Positions 45,170-54,368 of a stretch of 64,000 nucleotides of DNA are shown here, one piece after another. Position 1 is the first letter of the stretch, and each line of letters begins with the position of its first letter. The position numbers were made by a program, and so were the translations under genes. Source of the DNA: Paraprevotella xylaniphila YIT 11841 (lineage in GTDB: Bacteria > Bacteroidota > Bacteroidia > Bacteroidales > Bacteroidaceae); assembly GCF_000205165.1 (NCBI RefSeq), contig NZ_GL883841.1, positions 31,590 to 95,589 on the forward strand. Direction: 5' to 3'. The notes under the pieces are model-generated. The model was not told where the DNA came from. It was given only the letters and a program-made list of their open reading frames with translations, and did not search any database.

Positions 45170-46252
45170 TTAGTTCAATCTATAAAATGCCACGACACGG
45201 TAACCATTTTCCAAATGTTGTACAACATCTGTAGGCAATGTTGCCTTGTCCTCAAACCTATCCAGACAGTAATCTTCCAAATACCCTACTACACACCCAT
45301 CGGCCATACACAATGGAATGATAATATCCGTAGGAGACAATCCTTTGTCTATATCCTTGTTTCCACCAATACGCTCTCTCATGTCATAATATAGAACAGT
45401 CCTAAGATTCCGGTTTCTCAAAAACATAACCAATTTGGATTCATATATTAACGGGCAAGTGTACATAAAGACATGCTTGTCTTTAATTAGTTGTTCGGCA
45501 TCATGACGAGCCTCCAAAGGAGGCGCATATTTGCCGAAGTTGAAGAGATAAGAATGTACCAACTCACCTTTTGGCGTAAACACATGGGTCGTATCTGACA
45601 TGTCATCCGTATAATAAATGCTGTCACCCACTTTTTGAAAAAGGGAATAGCCGGAATAATTGTCTTGGTCTTTCTCATCAAAGTAAGAAAACACCTTTTT
45701 GATGTTAAAAAGTGAATCTGTCATGCAAAGTTTCACATTCGTCTTTCCGGGCTTTAACGAAAACAAGAATGAACCATCGTCTAAAACTTTGAAGTCTTCT
45801 CCCCAAAAAGAAGTTTCCACCTTTTGGACGAATTCGCCACCATGGGTAAATGAAATCATCTTCTCACTGGCATCATCATATAGATAAACATAATGCTTGT
45901 CCACATCAAAAGAATTTACCCTCACATATTCCGAACCCGACCGCCCACGCTCACCATACTGCGTGATAAAATTCCCCTCCTTGTCGAACGACATCAGTTT
46001 AGATAGCCTTTCATCAAGTATGTATATAGTGTCACCGTATATCTTGAGCTTATCAAGATTCCTAAATGTATTTTGTGGTTCTTGTAGTTTTACGAACAGA
46101 ACGGTGTCAATAAACGAAGAACTTATTCCTGACACTTCTTCCAAAGGCACATCAAGTTTCGTCTGTGGAACACAAGGGTTAATATCTGTTTTACTCTCCT
46201 TGCACGCAATAAAAAAGAACAGAAATAATATATAATAATGGATATACTTCAT
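45170..46252 (-). CDS. 6-bladed beta-propeller lipoprotein
   Basis: The 360-residue protein has a lipoprotein signal peptide (YYILFLFFFIACKES) and a run of propeller blades (KIYGDTIYILDERLSKLMSF, SFDVDKHYVYLYDDASEKMI). These match the Bacteroidales 6-bladed beta-propeller family, whose members usually sit beside NVEALA peptide genes. No NVEALA-like small ORF flanks this copy; it lies 39 bases downstream of recQ on the same strand. A second family member is at 54.4 kb. It is probably anchored to the envelope; the ligand is unknown. Confidence 0.8.
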   Translation of the reverse strand: MKYIHYYILFLFFFIACKESKTDINPCVPQTKLDVPLEEVSGISSSFIDTVLFVKLQEPQNTFRNLDKLKIYGDTIYILDERLSKLMSFDKEGNFITQYGERGRSGSEYVRVNSFDVDKHYVYLYDDASEKMISFTHGGEFVQKVETSFWGEDFKVLDDGSFLFSLKPGKTNVKLCMTDSLFNIKKVFSYFDEKDQDNYSGYSLFQKVGDSIYYTDDMSDTTHVFTPKGELVHSYLFNFGKYAPPLEARHDAEQLIKDKHVFMYTCPLIYESKLVMFLRNRNLRTVLYYDMRERIGGNKDIDKGLSPTDIIIPLCMADGCVVGYLEDYCLDRFEDKATLPTDVVQHLENGYRVVAFYRLN

Positions 46253-46291
46253 ACCATTCTACTTTTAAAATTAGAACCTCCTGTACGGGAA

Positions 46292-48117
46292 TCACTTGAA
46301 ACGGCGAATCACTTCCACAAAGTCTTTCCCGTACTTTTCTTTTTTGAATTCACCGATGCCGCTGACCGTACCGAATGCTTCCACCGTTTGCGGACGAGCC
46401 TCACAAAGATTCTGCAACACCTTGTCGGACATAACGATATAAGGCGGAAAACCCTGTGCATCGGCCAGACGTTTGCGTAAAGCCCGCAAAGCCTCGAACA
46501 GTTCCTGACTGCCTGCCGCCAACGGAGCCGCTGCCGGACGACCACCCGTAAACAAAACGGAAGCCGCAACGGGACGAAGGGATTTTCGTCCGCGCTTCTG
46601 CGGCTTCTCCTCCCTGCGGATAACGGCCAGTTCCACTTTCCTACCTTTATATAAGACCTGCCTGCCGCTTTCGGTCAACTTCAGGTGGTTGCCTTCTTCG
46701 TAAGCTATCTCGAACAGACCGTTCTGCAACACCTGCATCAGGTAGTCCTGCCAATCGCGCGGCGGCACGTCGCGCCCCACCCCGAAAGTCTTCAGTGTTT
46801 CAAAATGCCCCTTCGTCACCTCCGGACTGAAATTGCCGCGCAGGATGTCCGTAAGCGTTCGGGCACTGACCTGCTCATCCGCCCGCACGATGGCACTCAA
46901 GGCTTTCTGGGCCAATATCGTACCGTCGAACCGTCGCGGAGGGTTCTTGCACACATCGCAATTTCCGCAATCCCCGTCGGTATGTTCTCCGAAATAATTC
47001 AGCAAAATGCGACGACGGCACACGTCGGATTCCGCATATTCCTGCATCCGGCGCAGCTTCTCCGTGTTGATTTCCCGCTGTCCGCTCTCTTGGGCAAACT
47101 TGGACAACTGCACCAAATCGCCCAATGAATAAAACAATACCGTTTCTGCCGGAAGACCGTCGCGCCCGGCACGCCCGATTTCCTGGTAAAATCCTTCTAT
47201 ACTCTTCGGCAAATTATAATGAATCACAAAACGAACATTGGATTTGTCTATGCCCATACCGAACGCCACCGTGGCACACACCACCTGCACACGGTCGTGG
47301 ATAAAATCATCCTGTGCCCTCTCGCGCTCCTCAGTAGGGAGCCCGGCATGGTAGGCCACGGCTGCTATATCATGCCCACGAAGCATCTCTGCCACGCTTT
47401 CGGTGGTCTTCTTGCTCAGGCAATATATGATTCCGCAATCGTCGGGATGCCGGGCGATAAGTTCCAATATGGCACGGTCCTTGTCTTTCTTTTGATACCC
47501 GCGTTTCACGTCAAGACTGAGGTTCGGACGATCGAAAGAAGAAATGAACACGACCGGGTCGGACAAAGCCAACTGCTTCTGTATATCCTCTCTTGTCAAA
47601 CGGTCGGCCGTAGCGGTCAATGCCACAATCGGCACATCGGGAAACGTCTGCCTCAACAATCCCAATTGGGCATACTCCGGCCGGAAATCATGCCCCATTG
47701 CGAGATACAGTGCGCTTCGTCCACTGCAAACAAGGACACTTTCATGTCCCTTATCAGATAAGGGAGTTCCAACATCAGACGTTCGGGCGAAATATACAAC
47801 AGCTTCAACTCCCCTCTCAGGCAGGCGGCACGCACCCTAGCACTCTCGGCCTCGTCGTTCGCGCTGTTCAGTGCGGCCGCCGGCACACCGTTGGCCCGCA
47901 ATCCCTCCACTTGGTCTTTCATCAAGGATATCAAAGGAGATATCACGACAGTCGTCCCTTCCTTCATCAACGCAGGAACCTGATAACACAAGCTCTTCCC
48001 GCCACCGGTAGGCATGAGCACCACGACATCATGTCCGGCCAAAACTTTTCCGATGATGTCTTCCTGCAAAGGACGGAAAGAGTCAAAGCCAAAATACCGT
48101 TTTAATATATTCTGCAT
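46292..48117 (-). pseudogene. recQ: RecQ DNA helicase, interrupted by a frameshift
   Basis: RecQ is a 3'-5' DNA helicase for recombination and fork repair. The first 150 residues, with Walker A MPTGGGKSLCYQ and the DEAH box VDEAHCISQWG, are in one frame. The remaining helicase core, the zinc-binding RQC region (CRRRILLNYFGEHTDGDCG, then NCDVC) and the HRDC domain continue in another. Adding one G to the GGGG run (CCCC on the plus strand, 47693-47696) restores SQWGHDFRPEYAQLG. The span of 1826 bases is one short of 609 codons, agreeing with a single deletion. It may be a true inactivation or a sequence error. A -7 box TATCTTTG (minus strand, 48151-48158) lies upstream. Confidence 0.85.
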
Positions 48118-48189
48118 AATTATTCACTACCTATTTTGTGAAAAACACCACAAAGATACGCCTTTTTTGCATCTTTTAATTGAATAGGC

Positions 48190-48220
48190 TTGTACAAGAA
48201 ATAAAAAAAGGCGATTTTTG
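48190..48220 (+). promoter_or_regulatory. Probable promoter of the AraC-type gene
   Basis: TTG (48190-48192), a 20-base spacer and GATTTTTG (48213-48220) give a near-consensus Bacteroidota promoter; the first two -7 positions (GA for TA) include one mismatch. It diverges from the recQ -7 box at 48151-48158 in the same gap. Confidence 0.45.
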
Positions 48221-48308
48221 CATACAAATGAACAAACAAAAAGAATAATCATATCCGACGAAGGGGCAAAAGAAGGGCTGATTATTTTTTAATAAAACAA
48301 TCCGAAGT

Positions 48309-48746
48309 ATGGGAAAGTATAATTTAACAGAAAAGAAAGAGAAGAATGCTGCCTACCGTTCTCTGGTAAGAGCTGAACTGGTAGACGAGTTGTATGAAAA
48401 AATCCTGAAAGTGTTCGTGGTGGACAAGAAGTACCGCGACCCAAGTTATTCTGCCAAGAAACTGGCTGAAGAACTGAATACCAACACGCGTTATATCAGT
48501 GCCGTGGTCAACATCCGCTTCCATCAGAACTACTCCAGTCTGGTCAATGAGTACCGCATCAAAGACGCCCAGTATCTCCTGACGGACAAAAGATACATGG
48601 ACAAGACGATGGAGGAAATTTCGGCTATGGTAGGATTTGCCAACCGCCAGTCTTTTTACGCAGCATTCTATAAAATCTTAGGTGTCACTCCGCGCGGTTA
48701 CCGCATGGAACATCTCGCCAAAGAGAAGGAAGCAGCCAAGGCTTGA
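48309..48746 (+). CDS. AraC-type helix-turn-helix regulator
   Basis: The 145-residue cytoplasmic protein consists almost only of an AraC double HTH. The first helix pair is around SAKKLAEELNTNTRYISAVV, and the conserved second part is EYRIKDAQYLLTDK..., then TMEEISAMVGFANRQSFYAA and GVTPRGYR. It lacks a ligand-binding domain. Small stand-alone AraC proteins of this kind are common in Bacteroides. It ends in a compact terminator before the DPP III gene. Its targets are unknown. Confidence 0.85.
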   Translation: MGKYNLTEKKEKNAAYRSLVRAELVDELYEKILKVFVVDKKYRDPSYSAKKLAEELNTNTRYISAVVNIRFHQNYSSLVNEYRIKDAQYLLTDKRYMDKTMEEISAMVGFANRQSFYAAFYKILGVTPRGYRMEHLAKEKEAAKA

Positions 48747-48765
48747 CCAGACATGAACCAAATAT

Positions 48766-48803
48766 AAAGGGATACATCCGTGCGATATATCCCTTTTTTT
48801 CAT
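48766..48803 (+). terminator. Terminator between AraC-type gene and DPP III
   Basis: AAAGGGATA (48766-48774) pairs with TATCCCTTT (48788-48796), followed by a T run. The apparent GTG start of the DPP III ORF at 48780 lies inside its loop, so translation must start further downstream. Confidence 0.75.
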
Positions 48804-48815
48804 TCATATACCGAC

Positions 48816-50792
48816 ATGCAAACAGAAACTTTTTCCTATAATGACGAGCAATTTGCAGATTTGCAGATGCTCCGTTACCGGGTGGACGGGTTCGACCGGC
48901 TTTCCATCGCCCGGAAAAAACTGATATATTATTTGTCCGAAGCGGCACTGACCGGCCGTGACATACTTTGGGACCAGAACGGGAAATACAACCTGCGGAT
49001 ACGGAAAACGCTGGAGACCCTCTACACCGACTATTCCGGCGACCGGAACACTGCGGACTTCCAGGCATTCACCGTCTACCTGAAACGCGTATGGTTCTCC
49101 AACGGCATACACCACCATTACGGTTGCGAAAAGTTCAAACCGGGATTCAGCAAAACTTTCTTCCGGGAAGCCGTCCGGAACGTCCCTGCGGACAAGCTTC
49201 CGCTCGAAGAAGGACAGACGGCCGAGGAGCTTTGCGACCTGCTCGCGCCTGTCATCTTCGACCCGGAAGTCATGCCCAAGCGTGTCAACCAAGCCGACGG
49301 GGACGACTTGGTAAAGACCTCGGCCTGCAACTACTACGGTGACGGGGTGACCCAGACGGAAGCGGAAACCTTCTACAACACGATGAAGCAGGAGGGCGAC
49401 CCACGCCCCGTCATGTACGGCATGAACAGCCGGTTGGTGAAAGCCGACGGGAAACTAAAAGAAAAAGTATGGAAATCGGGAGGCTTGTACAGCGCAGCCA
49501 TCGACCGCATCATCTTTTGGTTGGAAAAAGCCGCCGACGTGGCAGAAAACGGGAAACAGGCCGAGGTGCTCCGCAAACTCATCGAATTTTACCGCACCGG
49601 CGACCTGAAGACATTCGACGAATACACCATCCTGTGGGTACAGGAGACCGAGGCGATGGTGGACTTCACCAACGGTTTCACGGAAACCTACGGCGACCCG
49701 TTGGGACTGAAAGCCAGTTGGGAAGGATACGCCAACTTCAAGGACTTGGAAGCCACGGCGCGTACGGAAAAACTGAGCGCCAACGCCCAATGGTTTGAAG
49801 ACCACTCTCCCGTGGACGACCGTTTCAAGAAAGCGGAATGCCGGGGGGTGTCGGCCAAGGTCATCAAGGCGGCCATCCTCGGAGGCGACCTCTATCCGGC
49901 CTCGGCCATCGGCATCAACCTGCCCAATTCCAACTGGGTGCGGGCGGAATACGGCAGCAAAAGCGTGACCATCGGCAACCTGACAGACGCTTACAACAAG
50001 GCGGCGCACGGTAACGGTTTCTTGCAGGAGTTCGTCATCGACGACGAAACGCTCCGGCTGCTCGACCGTTACCAGGATACCTGCGACGACCTGCATACCG
50101 ACCTGCACGAATGCCTCGGGCATGGAAGCGGCAAACTCCTGCCGGGCGTGGACCCGGATGCCCTGAAAGCCTACGGGGCGGCCATCGAAGAAGCACGGGC
50201 CGACTTGTTCGGACTGTATTACCTGGCCGATACCAAGTTGGTGGAATTAGGGCTGACACCCGATGCCGAAGCCTACAAGGCACAATATTACGGCTACATG
50301 ATGAACGGGCTGTTGACCCAAACGGTACGCATCGAACCGGGCCGTGACATCGAAGAAGCCCACATGCGCAACCGTGCCCTCATCGCCCGGTGGACCTACG
50401 AGCACGGCCGGGAAGAAGGGGTGGCCGAACTTGTAAAACGTGACGGGAAAACCTACGTCCGCATCCGCGACTATGAGAAGCTTCGCGAGTTGTTCGGCCT
50501 CCTGCTCAGCGAGATACAACGCATCAAAAGCGAAGGAGACTACGAGGCTGCACGCGACTTAGTGGAACGCTACGGCGTGAAAATCGACCCGGACCTGCAC
50601 ACCGAAATCCTGCAACGTTACCGGGCACTGCACCTCTCGCCCTACAAAGGCTTTATCAATCCGGTCTACACGCCGGTCTACAATGAACAAAAAGAAATCA
50701 CCGACATCAAGGTGGAATACGGCGAAGCCTACGACGCACAAATGCTGCGCTACAGCCGGGACTATGCCACCCTGCCTTACTGCAACGAATAA
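48816..50792 (+). CDS. Dipeptidyl peptidase III (M49)
   Basis: DPP III is a zinc exopeptidase that removes dipeptides from the N-termini of short peptides. The 658-residue protein has the M49 zinc motif DLHECLGHGSGKLL (HExxGH, near residue 430) and the second zinc-binding EEARADLFGLYYL (near 458). Two lobes flank the active site, as in the family. I chose ATG 48816 (MQTETFSYNDEQF) because the earlier GTG at 48780 lies inside the terminator hairpin. No signal peptide is evident. Its stop overlaps the next gene's start by one base (TAATG), a coupled pair. Confidence 0.93.
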   Translation: MQTETFSYNDEQFADLQMLRYRVDGFDRLSIARKKLIYYLSEAALTGRDILWDQNGKYNLRIRKTLETLYTDYSGDRNTADFQAFTVYLKRVWFSNGIHHHYGCEKFKPGFSKTFFREAVRNVPADKLPLEEGQTAEELCDLLAPVIFDPEVMPKRVNQADGDDLVKTSACNYYGDGVTQTEAETFYNTMKQEGDPRPVMYGMNSRLVKADGKLKEKVWKSGGLYSAAIDRIIFWLEKAADVAENGKQAEVLRKLIEFYRTGDLKTFDEYTILWVQETEAMVDFTNGFTETYGDPLGLKASWEGYANFKDLEATARTEKLSANAQWFEDHSPVDDRFKKAECRGVSAKVIKAAILGGDLYPASAIGINLPNSNWVRAEYGSKSVTIGNLTDAYNKAAHGNGFLQEFVIDDETLRLLDRYQDTCDDLHTDLHECLGHGSGKLLPGVDPDALKAYGAAIEEARADLFGLYYLADTKLVELGLTPDAEAYKAQYYGYMMNGLLTQTVRIEPGRDIEEAHMRNRALIARWTYEHGREEGVAELVKRDGKTYVRIRDYEKLRELFGLLLSEIQRIKSEGDYEAARDLVERYGVKIDPDLHTEILQRYRALHLSPYKGFINPVYTPVYNEQKEITDIKVEYGEAYDAQMLRYSRDYATLPYCNE

Positions 50793-51394
50793 TGGACATA
50801 CCAGAAACCATCCGAAAGATAAAAACGGAGTTGCGCCTCGCCATGAACGGCGTGGCTTCTGCCTACATGCGTGAAAACGGCATGAACTATAAACTGAACT
50901 TCGGGGTGGAACTTCCTCGGCTCCGTGACATCGCCGCCGGGTTTCCCGCAGACCACGACCTGGCCCAAGCCTTGTGGAAAGAAGACATCCGGGAATGCAA
51001 GCTGTTGGCAGCCATGCTCCAACCCACCGATACGTTCTATCCCGAAATCGCCGACATTTGGGTGGAAGCGATGCCCAATACGGAAATCGCACAACATACC
51101 GTGCAGAACTTGTTCTGCCGCCTGCCCTACGCCTCGCAGAAAGCGTACGAATGGATTGCCTCAGAAGACGACATGTTCCAGCAATGCGGCTACCTGATCC
51201 TGGCACGCCTGTTCATGCAGGGCCTCCGCCCCAACGAACGCTCGGCCAACGAGTTTCTCGACCAAGCCCGCACGGCCCTGCACGCGCCCCTCCCCGTACG
51301 CCGCGCCGCCGTCTCGGCCTTACAGAAATACCAGGCATTGGACGACGCGGCACACGAGGCAGGGGAAAAGATTCTCCGGGAAGCCGGATTCTGA
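50792..51394 (+). CDS. DNA alkylation repair (AlkD-like) protein, copy 2
   Basis: The 200-residue helical-repeat protein is shorter and more divergent than the copy at 36.8 kb. It keeps the AlkD-type LNFGVELPRLRDIAAGFPAD, the LWKEDIRECKLLAAML helix and the C-terminal HEAT-like repeats (PVRRAAVSALQKY). Its start overlaps the DPP III stop by one base, so the two are translationally coupled, an odd pairing of peptidase and repair protein. Whether it has glycosylase activity or only binds DNA is not clear. It ends 94 bases before purA, which has its own promoter. Confidence 0.72.
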   Translation: MDIPETIRKIKTELRLAMNGVASAYMRENGMNYKLNFGVELPRLRDIAAGFPADHDLAQALWKEDIRECKLLAAMLQPTDTFYPEIADIWVEAMPNTEIAQHTVQNLFCRLPYASQKAYEWIASEDDMFQQCGYLILARLFMQGLRPNERSANEFLDQARTALHAPLPVRRAAVSALQKYQALDDAAHEAGEKILREAGF

Positions 51395-51446
51395 ACTTCC
51401 CACAAAAATAGGACGCACATCATTCTGATTTTAAAGAAAAAAAGAT

Positions 51447-51454
51447 TAACTTTG
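51447..51454 (+). promoter_or_regulatory. -7 box of the purA promoter
   Basis: TAACTTTG lies 35 bases upstream of the purA start. No exact TTTG was found at the -33 position. No PurR-like operator was recognised. Confidence 0.5.
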
Positions 51455-51488
51455 TGCGGTTTGGTAAAACAAAAGCTTTTATAAGAAT

Positions 51489-52763
51489 ATGAAAAAAGGA
51501 AAAGTAGATGCCCTGTTAGGCATCGTTTTCGGAGACGAAGGCAAAGGAAAAGTGGTAGACGTGTTTACCCCGGAATATGACGTGGTGGCCCGTTTCGCAG
51601 GCGGCCCGAATGCCGGACACACCATCATTTTCGAAGGCAAGAAGTTCGTGCTCCGCTCCATCCCTTCGGGCATCTTCGCAAAAGACAAAGTGAACATTAT
51701 CGGCAACGGTTGCGTCATCGCTCCGGACTTGTTCATGGCCGAAGCCAAGGAACTGGAGGCCGCAGGATACGACCTGAAAGGACGTCTGCACATCAGCAAG
51801 CGCGCCCACCTGATCCTGCCTACCCACCGTGTCCTGGACCGTGCCTACGAAGCCGCCAAAGGCAAAGCCAAAGTGGGCACCACCGGCAAGGGCATCGGCC
51901 CCACATACAGCGACAAAGCCGCACGTATCGGCTTGCGCGTGGGTGACATCCTCGACCGCTTTGAAGAAAAATATGCAGCTCTGAAAGCACGCCACAAACA
52001 GATACTGAAAGACTTACACTATACGGACTACGACATCACGGACGAAGAAAAGCTCTGGTTGGAGGGCGTGGAATACTTGCGCGGTTTCCACCTGACAGAC
52101 ACGGAAATCGAAATCAACCGTTACCTGAAGGAAGGCAAGAACGTGTTGGCCGAAGGCGCTCAAGGCACCATGCTCGACATCGACCACGGAACCTATCCTT
52201 TCGTCAGCTCTTCCAATACCACTAGCGGAGGCGTATGCACGGGACTGGGCGTAGGCCCGACGGACATCCGTGAAGTGTTCGGTATCTTCAAGGCATACAG
52301 CACACGCGTAGGCTCGGGTCCGTTCCCCGTAGAGTTGTTCGACGAGACAGGCGACACGCTCCGCGAAGTAGGACACGAATACGGTGCCGTGACGGGACGC
52401 AACCGCCGTTGCGGTTGGGTGGATTTGGTGGCATTGAAGTATGCCATCATGATCAACGGCGTGACGCAGCTCATCATGATGAAAAGCGACGTGCTCGACG
52501 GGTTCGACACCATCAAGGCGTGCGTGGCCTACAAGAAAGACGGCGTGGTGATGGAAGACATGCCTTTCGAGACGGAAGGCTGCGAAGCCGTCTACAAGGA
52601 ACTTCCGGGTTGGAAGGAAGACTTGTCGCACATGACGGACGAGAGCCAGTTTCCGCAAGCTTTCAAGGACTACATCCGTTTCCTCGAAACGGAATTGGAG
52701 ACTCCGATTACGATCCTGTCCGTAGGTCCCGACCGCGCACAGACCATCGTACGTAAAAAATAA
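51489..52763 (+). CDS. purA: Adenylosuccinate synthetase
   Basis: PurA joins IMP and aspartate with GTP hydrolysis, the first committed step to AMP. The 424 residues include the GTP-binding VFGDEGKGKVVD at the start, GGPNAGHTI, GTTGKGIGPTYSDKA, LAEGAQGTMLDIDHGTYP and the C-terminal VGPDRAQTI. Length and motifs are ordinary. It is monocistronic, with its own promoter and a double hairpin terminator. Confidence 0.98.
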   Translation: MKKGKVDALLGIVFGDEGKGKVVDVFTPEYDVVARFAGGPNAGHTIIFEGKKFVLRSIPSGIFAKDKVNIIGNGCVIAPDLFMAEAKELEAAGYDLKGRLHISKRAHLILPTHRVLDRAYEAAKGKAKVGTTGKGIGPTYSDKAARIGLRVGDILDRFEEKYAALKARHKQILKDLHYTDYDITDEEKLWLEGVEYLRGFHLTDTEIEINRYLKEGKNVLAEGAQGTMLDIDHGTYPFVSSSNTTSGGVCTGLGVGPTDIREVFGIFKAYSTRVGSGPFPVELFDETGDTLREVGHEYGAVTGRNRRCGWVDLVALKYAIMINGVTQLIMMKSDVLDGFDTIKACVAYKKDGVVMEDMPFETEGCEAVYKELPGWKEDLSHMTDESQFPQAFKDYIRFLETELETPITILSVGPDRAQTIVRKK

Positions 52764-52784
52764 AATCTGTTTCATAAGCAAATG

Positions 52785-52860
52785 CCTGAGCCAGCCCCCT
52801 TAAGGCTCGGGCACAGCCCCGTCCTTCCGGCCTTTCCCGCCTATAGGACGGGGCTTTCTG
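52785..52860 (+). terminator. purA terminator (two hairpins in a row)
   Basis: A first hairpin pairs GCCTGAGCC (near 52784) with GGCTCGGGC (near 52804), with one wobble. The second, AGCCCCGTCCT (52815-52825) with AGGACGGGGCT (52845-52855), is perfect and followed by TTCTG. The remaining sequence to 53020 (about 160 bases) shows no feature. Confidence 0.75.
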
Positions 52861-53020
52861 TTATACGACCGGCTACTTTTTCTGACAATCCAGACTGTAT
52901 GCCATCAAAGAGCAGACAATCAGTAAAATCACAAGCGCAAAATCTTACGAAACTTATTTGTACAATATCGCATTATTACCAATACAGGCACGGCATAACC
53001 TTCCAACACTTTTTCCTATT

Positions 53021-53617
53021 TTACCTGACAGCCTTGCCTAACAGTTTTATTTCATTCGGTGTAGTTGGACAAACCACAAACGGCATTCTTTCCAACAACC
53101 TTTTCAATTCATATTTAAGATTATTGGCTTTCTTTTGACTGGAATATGAACCGTCATAAAATCCCTGCCCAAAAATATCATTCAATTCTTCATACGACAT
53201 AGAATGTTTATCAGAACGCTTTAAATGAATAACAATCTTTGTAATTTGAGGACGACATTTTACCTTCACTTCCCCATACACTATCAAATTGTTTACCGTA
53301 TCTACCCGTAACGAGTCAAACTCATTTTCTACAGAAAGGTTACCTAAAACCTCACATATATCACGTTCTTTTCTATCAGGCAACAGCAACCAACATAAAA
53401 ATAGTATTACTAACAAAGAACAAACCAATACTATAATGCCCCATATAAAAGCATGCCCTAATAATTCCTCCATAATATCCTTATGAGCTGCGGAAAACAC
53501 ACCGCTATTAAGAATCATTCTCCATTGCATGAATTGTTTAACGGCAAAAAGACCTACTACAAGTATCGAAACACTTATACTTGCAACAAGAGATAAAATT
53601 ACGTTTTTCCTTTTCAT
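53021..53617 (-). CDS. Membrane-anchored winged-helix protein, candidate regulator of the NVEALA locus
   Basis: The 198-residue protein has two N-terminal membrane helices (VILSLVASISVSILVVGLFA and HAFIWGIIVLVCSLLVILF). A soluble C-terminal part (VYGEVKVKCRPQITKIVIHL, MSYEELNDIFGQ, KYELKRLLERMPFVV) resembles the winged-helix DNA-binding domain of OmpR-type regulators. Proteins with this layout often stand next to NVEALA peptide genes in Bacteroidales. It is divergent from the NVEALA gene across a 350-base gap with four TTGAC repeats. Regulation of that locus is inferred from position. The gene is A/T-rich compared with the housekeeping genes around it. Confidence 0.6.
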   Translation of the reverse strand: MKRKNVILSLVASISVSILVVGLFAVKQFMQWRMILNSGVFSAAHKDIMEELLGHAFIWGIIVLVCSLLVILFLCWLLLPDRKERDICEVLGNLSVENEFDSLRVDTVNNLIVYGEVKVKCRPQITKIVIHLKRSDKHSMSYEELNDIFGQGFYDGSYSSQKKANNLKYELKRLLERMPFVVCPTTPNEIKLLGKAVR

Positions 53618-53806
53618 ATTAAATTTGTTAATGATAGGTTTTTATTTATTTGCGAATATAAAGAAAATCTAATATTCTCACAAAATAAACAATAATAAAA
53701 ACATGACTTATGTCTTACAACATAATTTCCATAATACAGTTTACGCTATTTACCTATAATATATGATATATCAGACATAAAACATAAACCGTTAGATATA
53801 AGCATC

Positions 53807-53843
53807 TTGACTAAAATTGACTATGGATTTGACCAAATTTGAC
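53807..53843 (+). promoter_or_regulatory. Four phased TTGAC direct repeats upstream of the NVEALA gene
   Basis: TTGAC starts at 53807, 53817, 53829 and 53839, spacings of 10, 12 and 10 bases, so all copies face the same side of the helix. A near-consensus -7 box (TTTCTTTG, 53877-53884) lies 33 bases after the last copy, placing the array where an activator would bind. The rest of the gap 53618-53967 is A/T-rich with no ORF. Confidence 0.6.
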
Positions 53844-53967
53844 CGACATTATTTCCCGCAATTCATGAAATTAGATTTTCTTTGCAATACATTTCATGGA
53901 GTGGAAGAAAAGCATGCAACTTTCATTCATACGAAATAAATATCAATATTCACTAAAAACAAAGAAA

Positions 53968-54360
53968 ATGAAAACGAACAAGAAAGTATGGGCTGCGCCC
54001 CTTTTCACAATCCTATTGGGAATCACTGCTTACAGTGGTTATCACACGTATAACAAGTATCAAGAGATAAATGAAAGCCTCTTAACACTAAGGGACGTAG
54101 AAGTTTTGGCTCAAAACGAAAGTGGAAGTTCAAGTGGTAAGCAATACCATATAGACAATCCCCTACCATGTACTATTACAGAATATTTTAATTGCCATAT
54201 CGGAATCACAATTCCCGATTGGATTCCTTACGTAGGAGGAACTTCTTGTGAAGCTGATTTTACCATTCCCTACAGTTCTGAAGGCACGGAAAATCATTGT
54301 GAGTATACTGGAAACGAACAACATTCCTGCGACTATTACAGATGTAGGAAGAACGGATAA
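53968..54360 (+). CDS. NVEALA family secreted peptide
   Basis: NVEALA proteins are short exported peptides of Bacteroidales named after a conserved motif following the signal sequence. This 130-residue product starts with a hydrophobic signal or anchor (WAAPLFTILLGITAYSGYHT), then LLTLRDVEVLAQNESG, a divergent form of the motif (RDVEVLA for NVEALA). A mature region with seven cysteines follows (PCT, NCH, SCEAD, HCEY, SCDYYRCRKNG). I chose ATG 53968, which begins directly at the signal. A propeller lipoprotein follows after eight bases. Disulfide-bonded or modified peptide products are possible but not shown. Confidence 0.72.
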   Translation: MKTNKKVWAAPLFTILLGITAYSGYHTYNKYQEINESLLTLRDVEVLAQNESGSSSGKQYHIDNPLPCTITEYFNCHIGITIPDWIPYVGGTSCEADFTIPYSSEGTENHCEYTGNEQHSCDYYRCRKNG

Positions 54361-54368
54361 TTATTATC

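Noticed and set aside
48780..48815. GTG start giving a longer DPP III
   Set aside because: The codon lies inside a terminator hairpin and the added residues are not family-like; ATG 48816 fits better.
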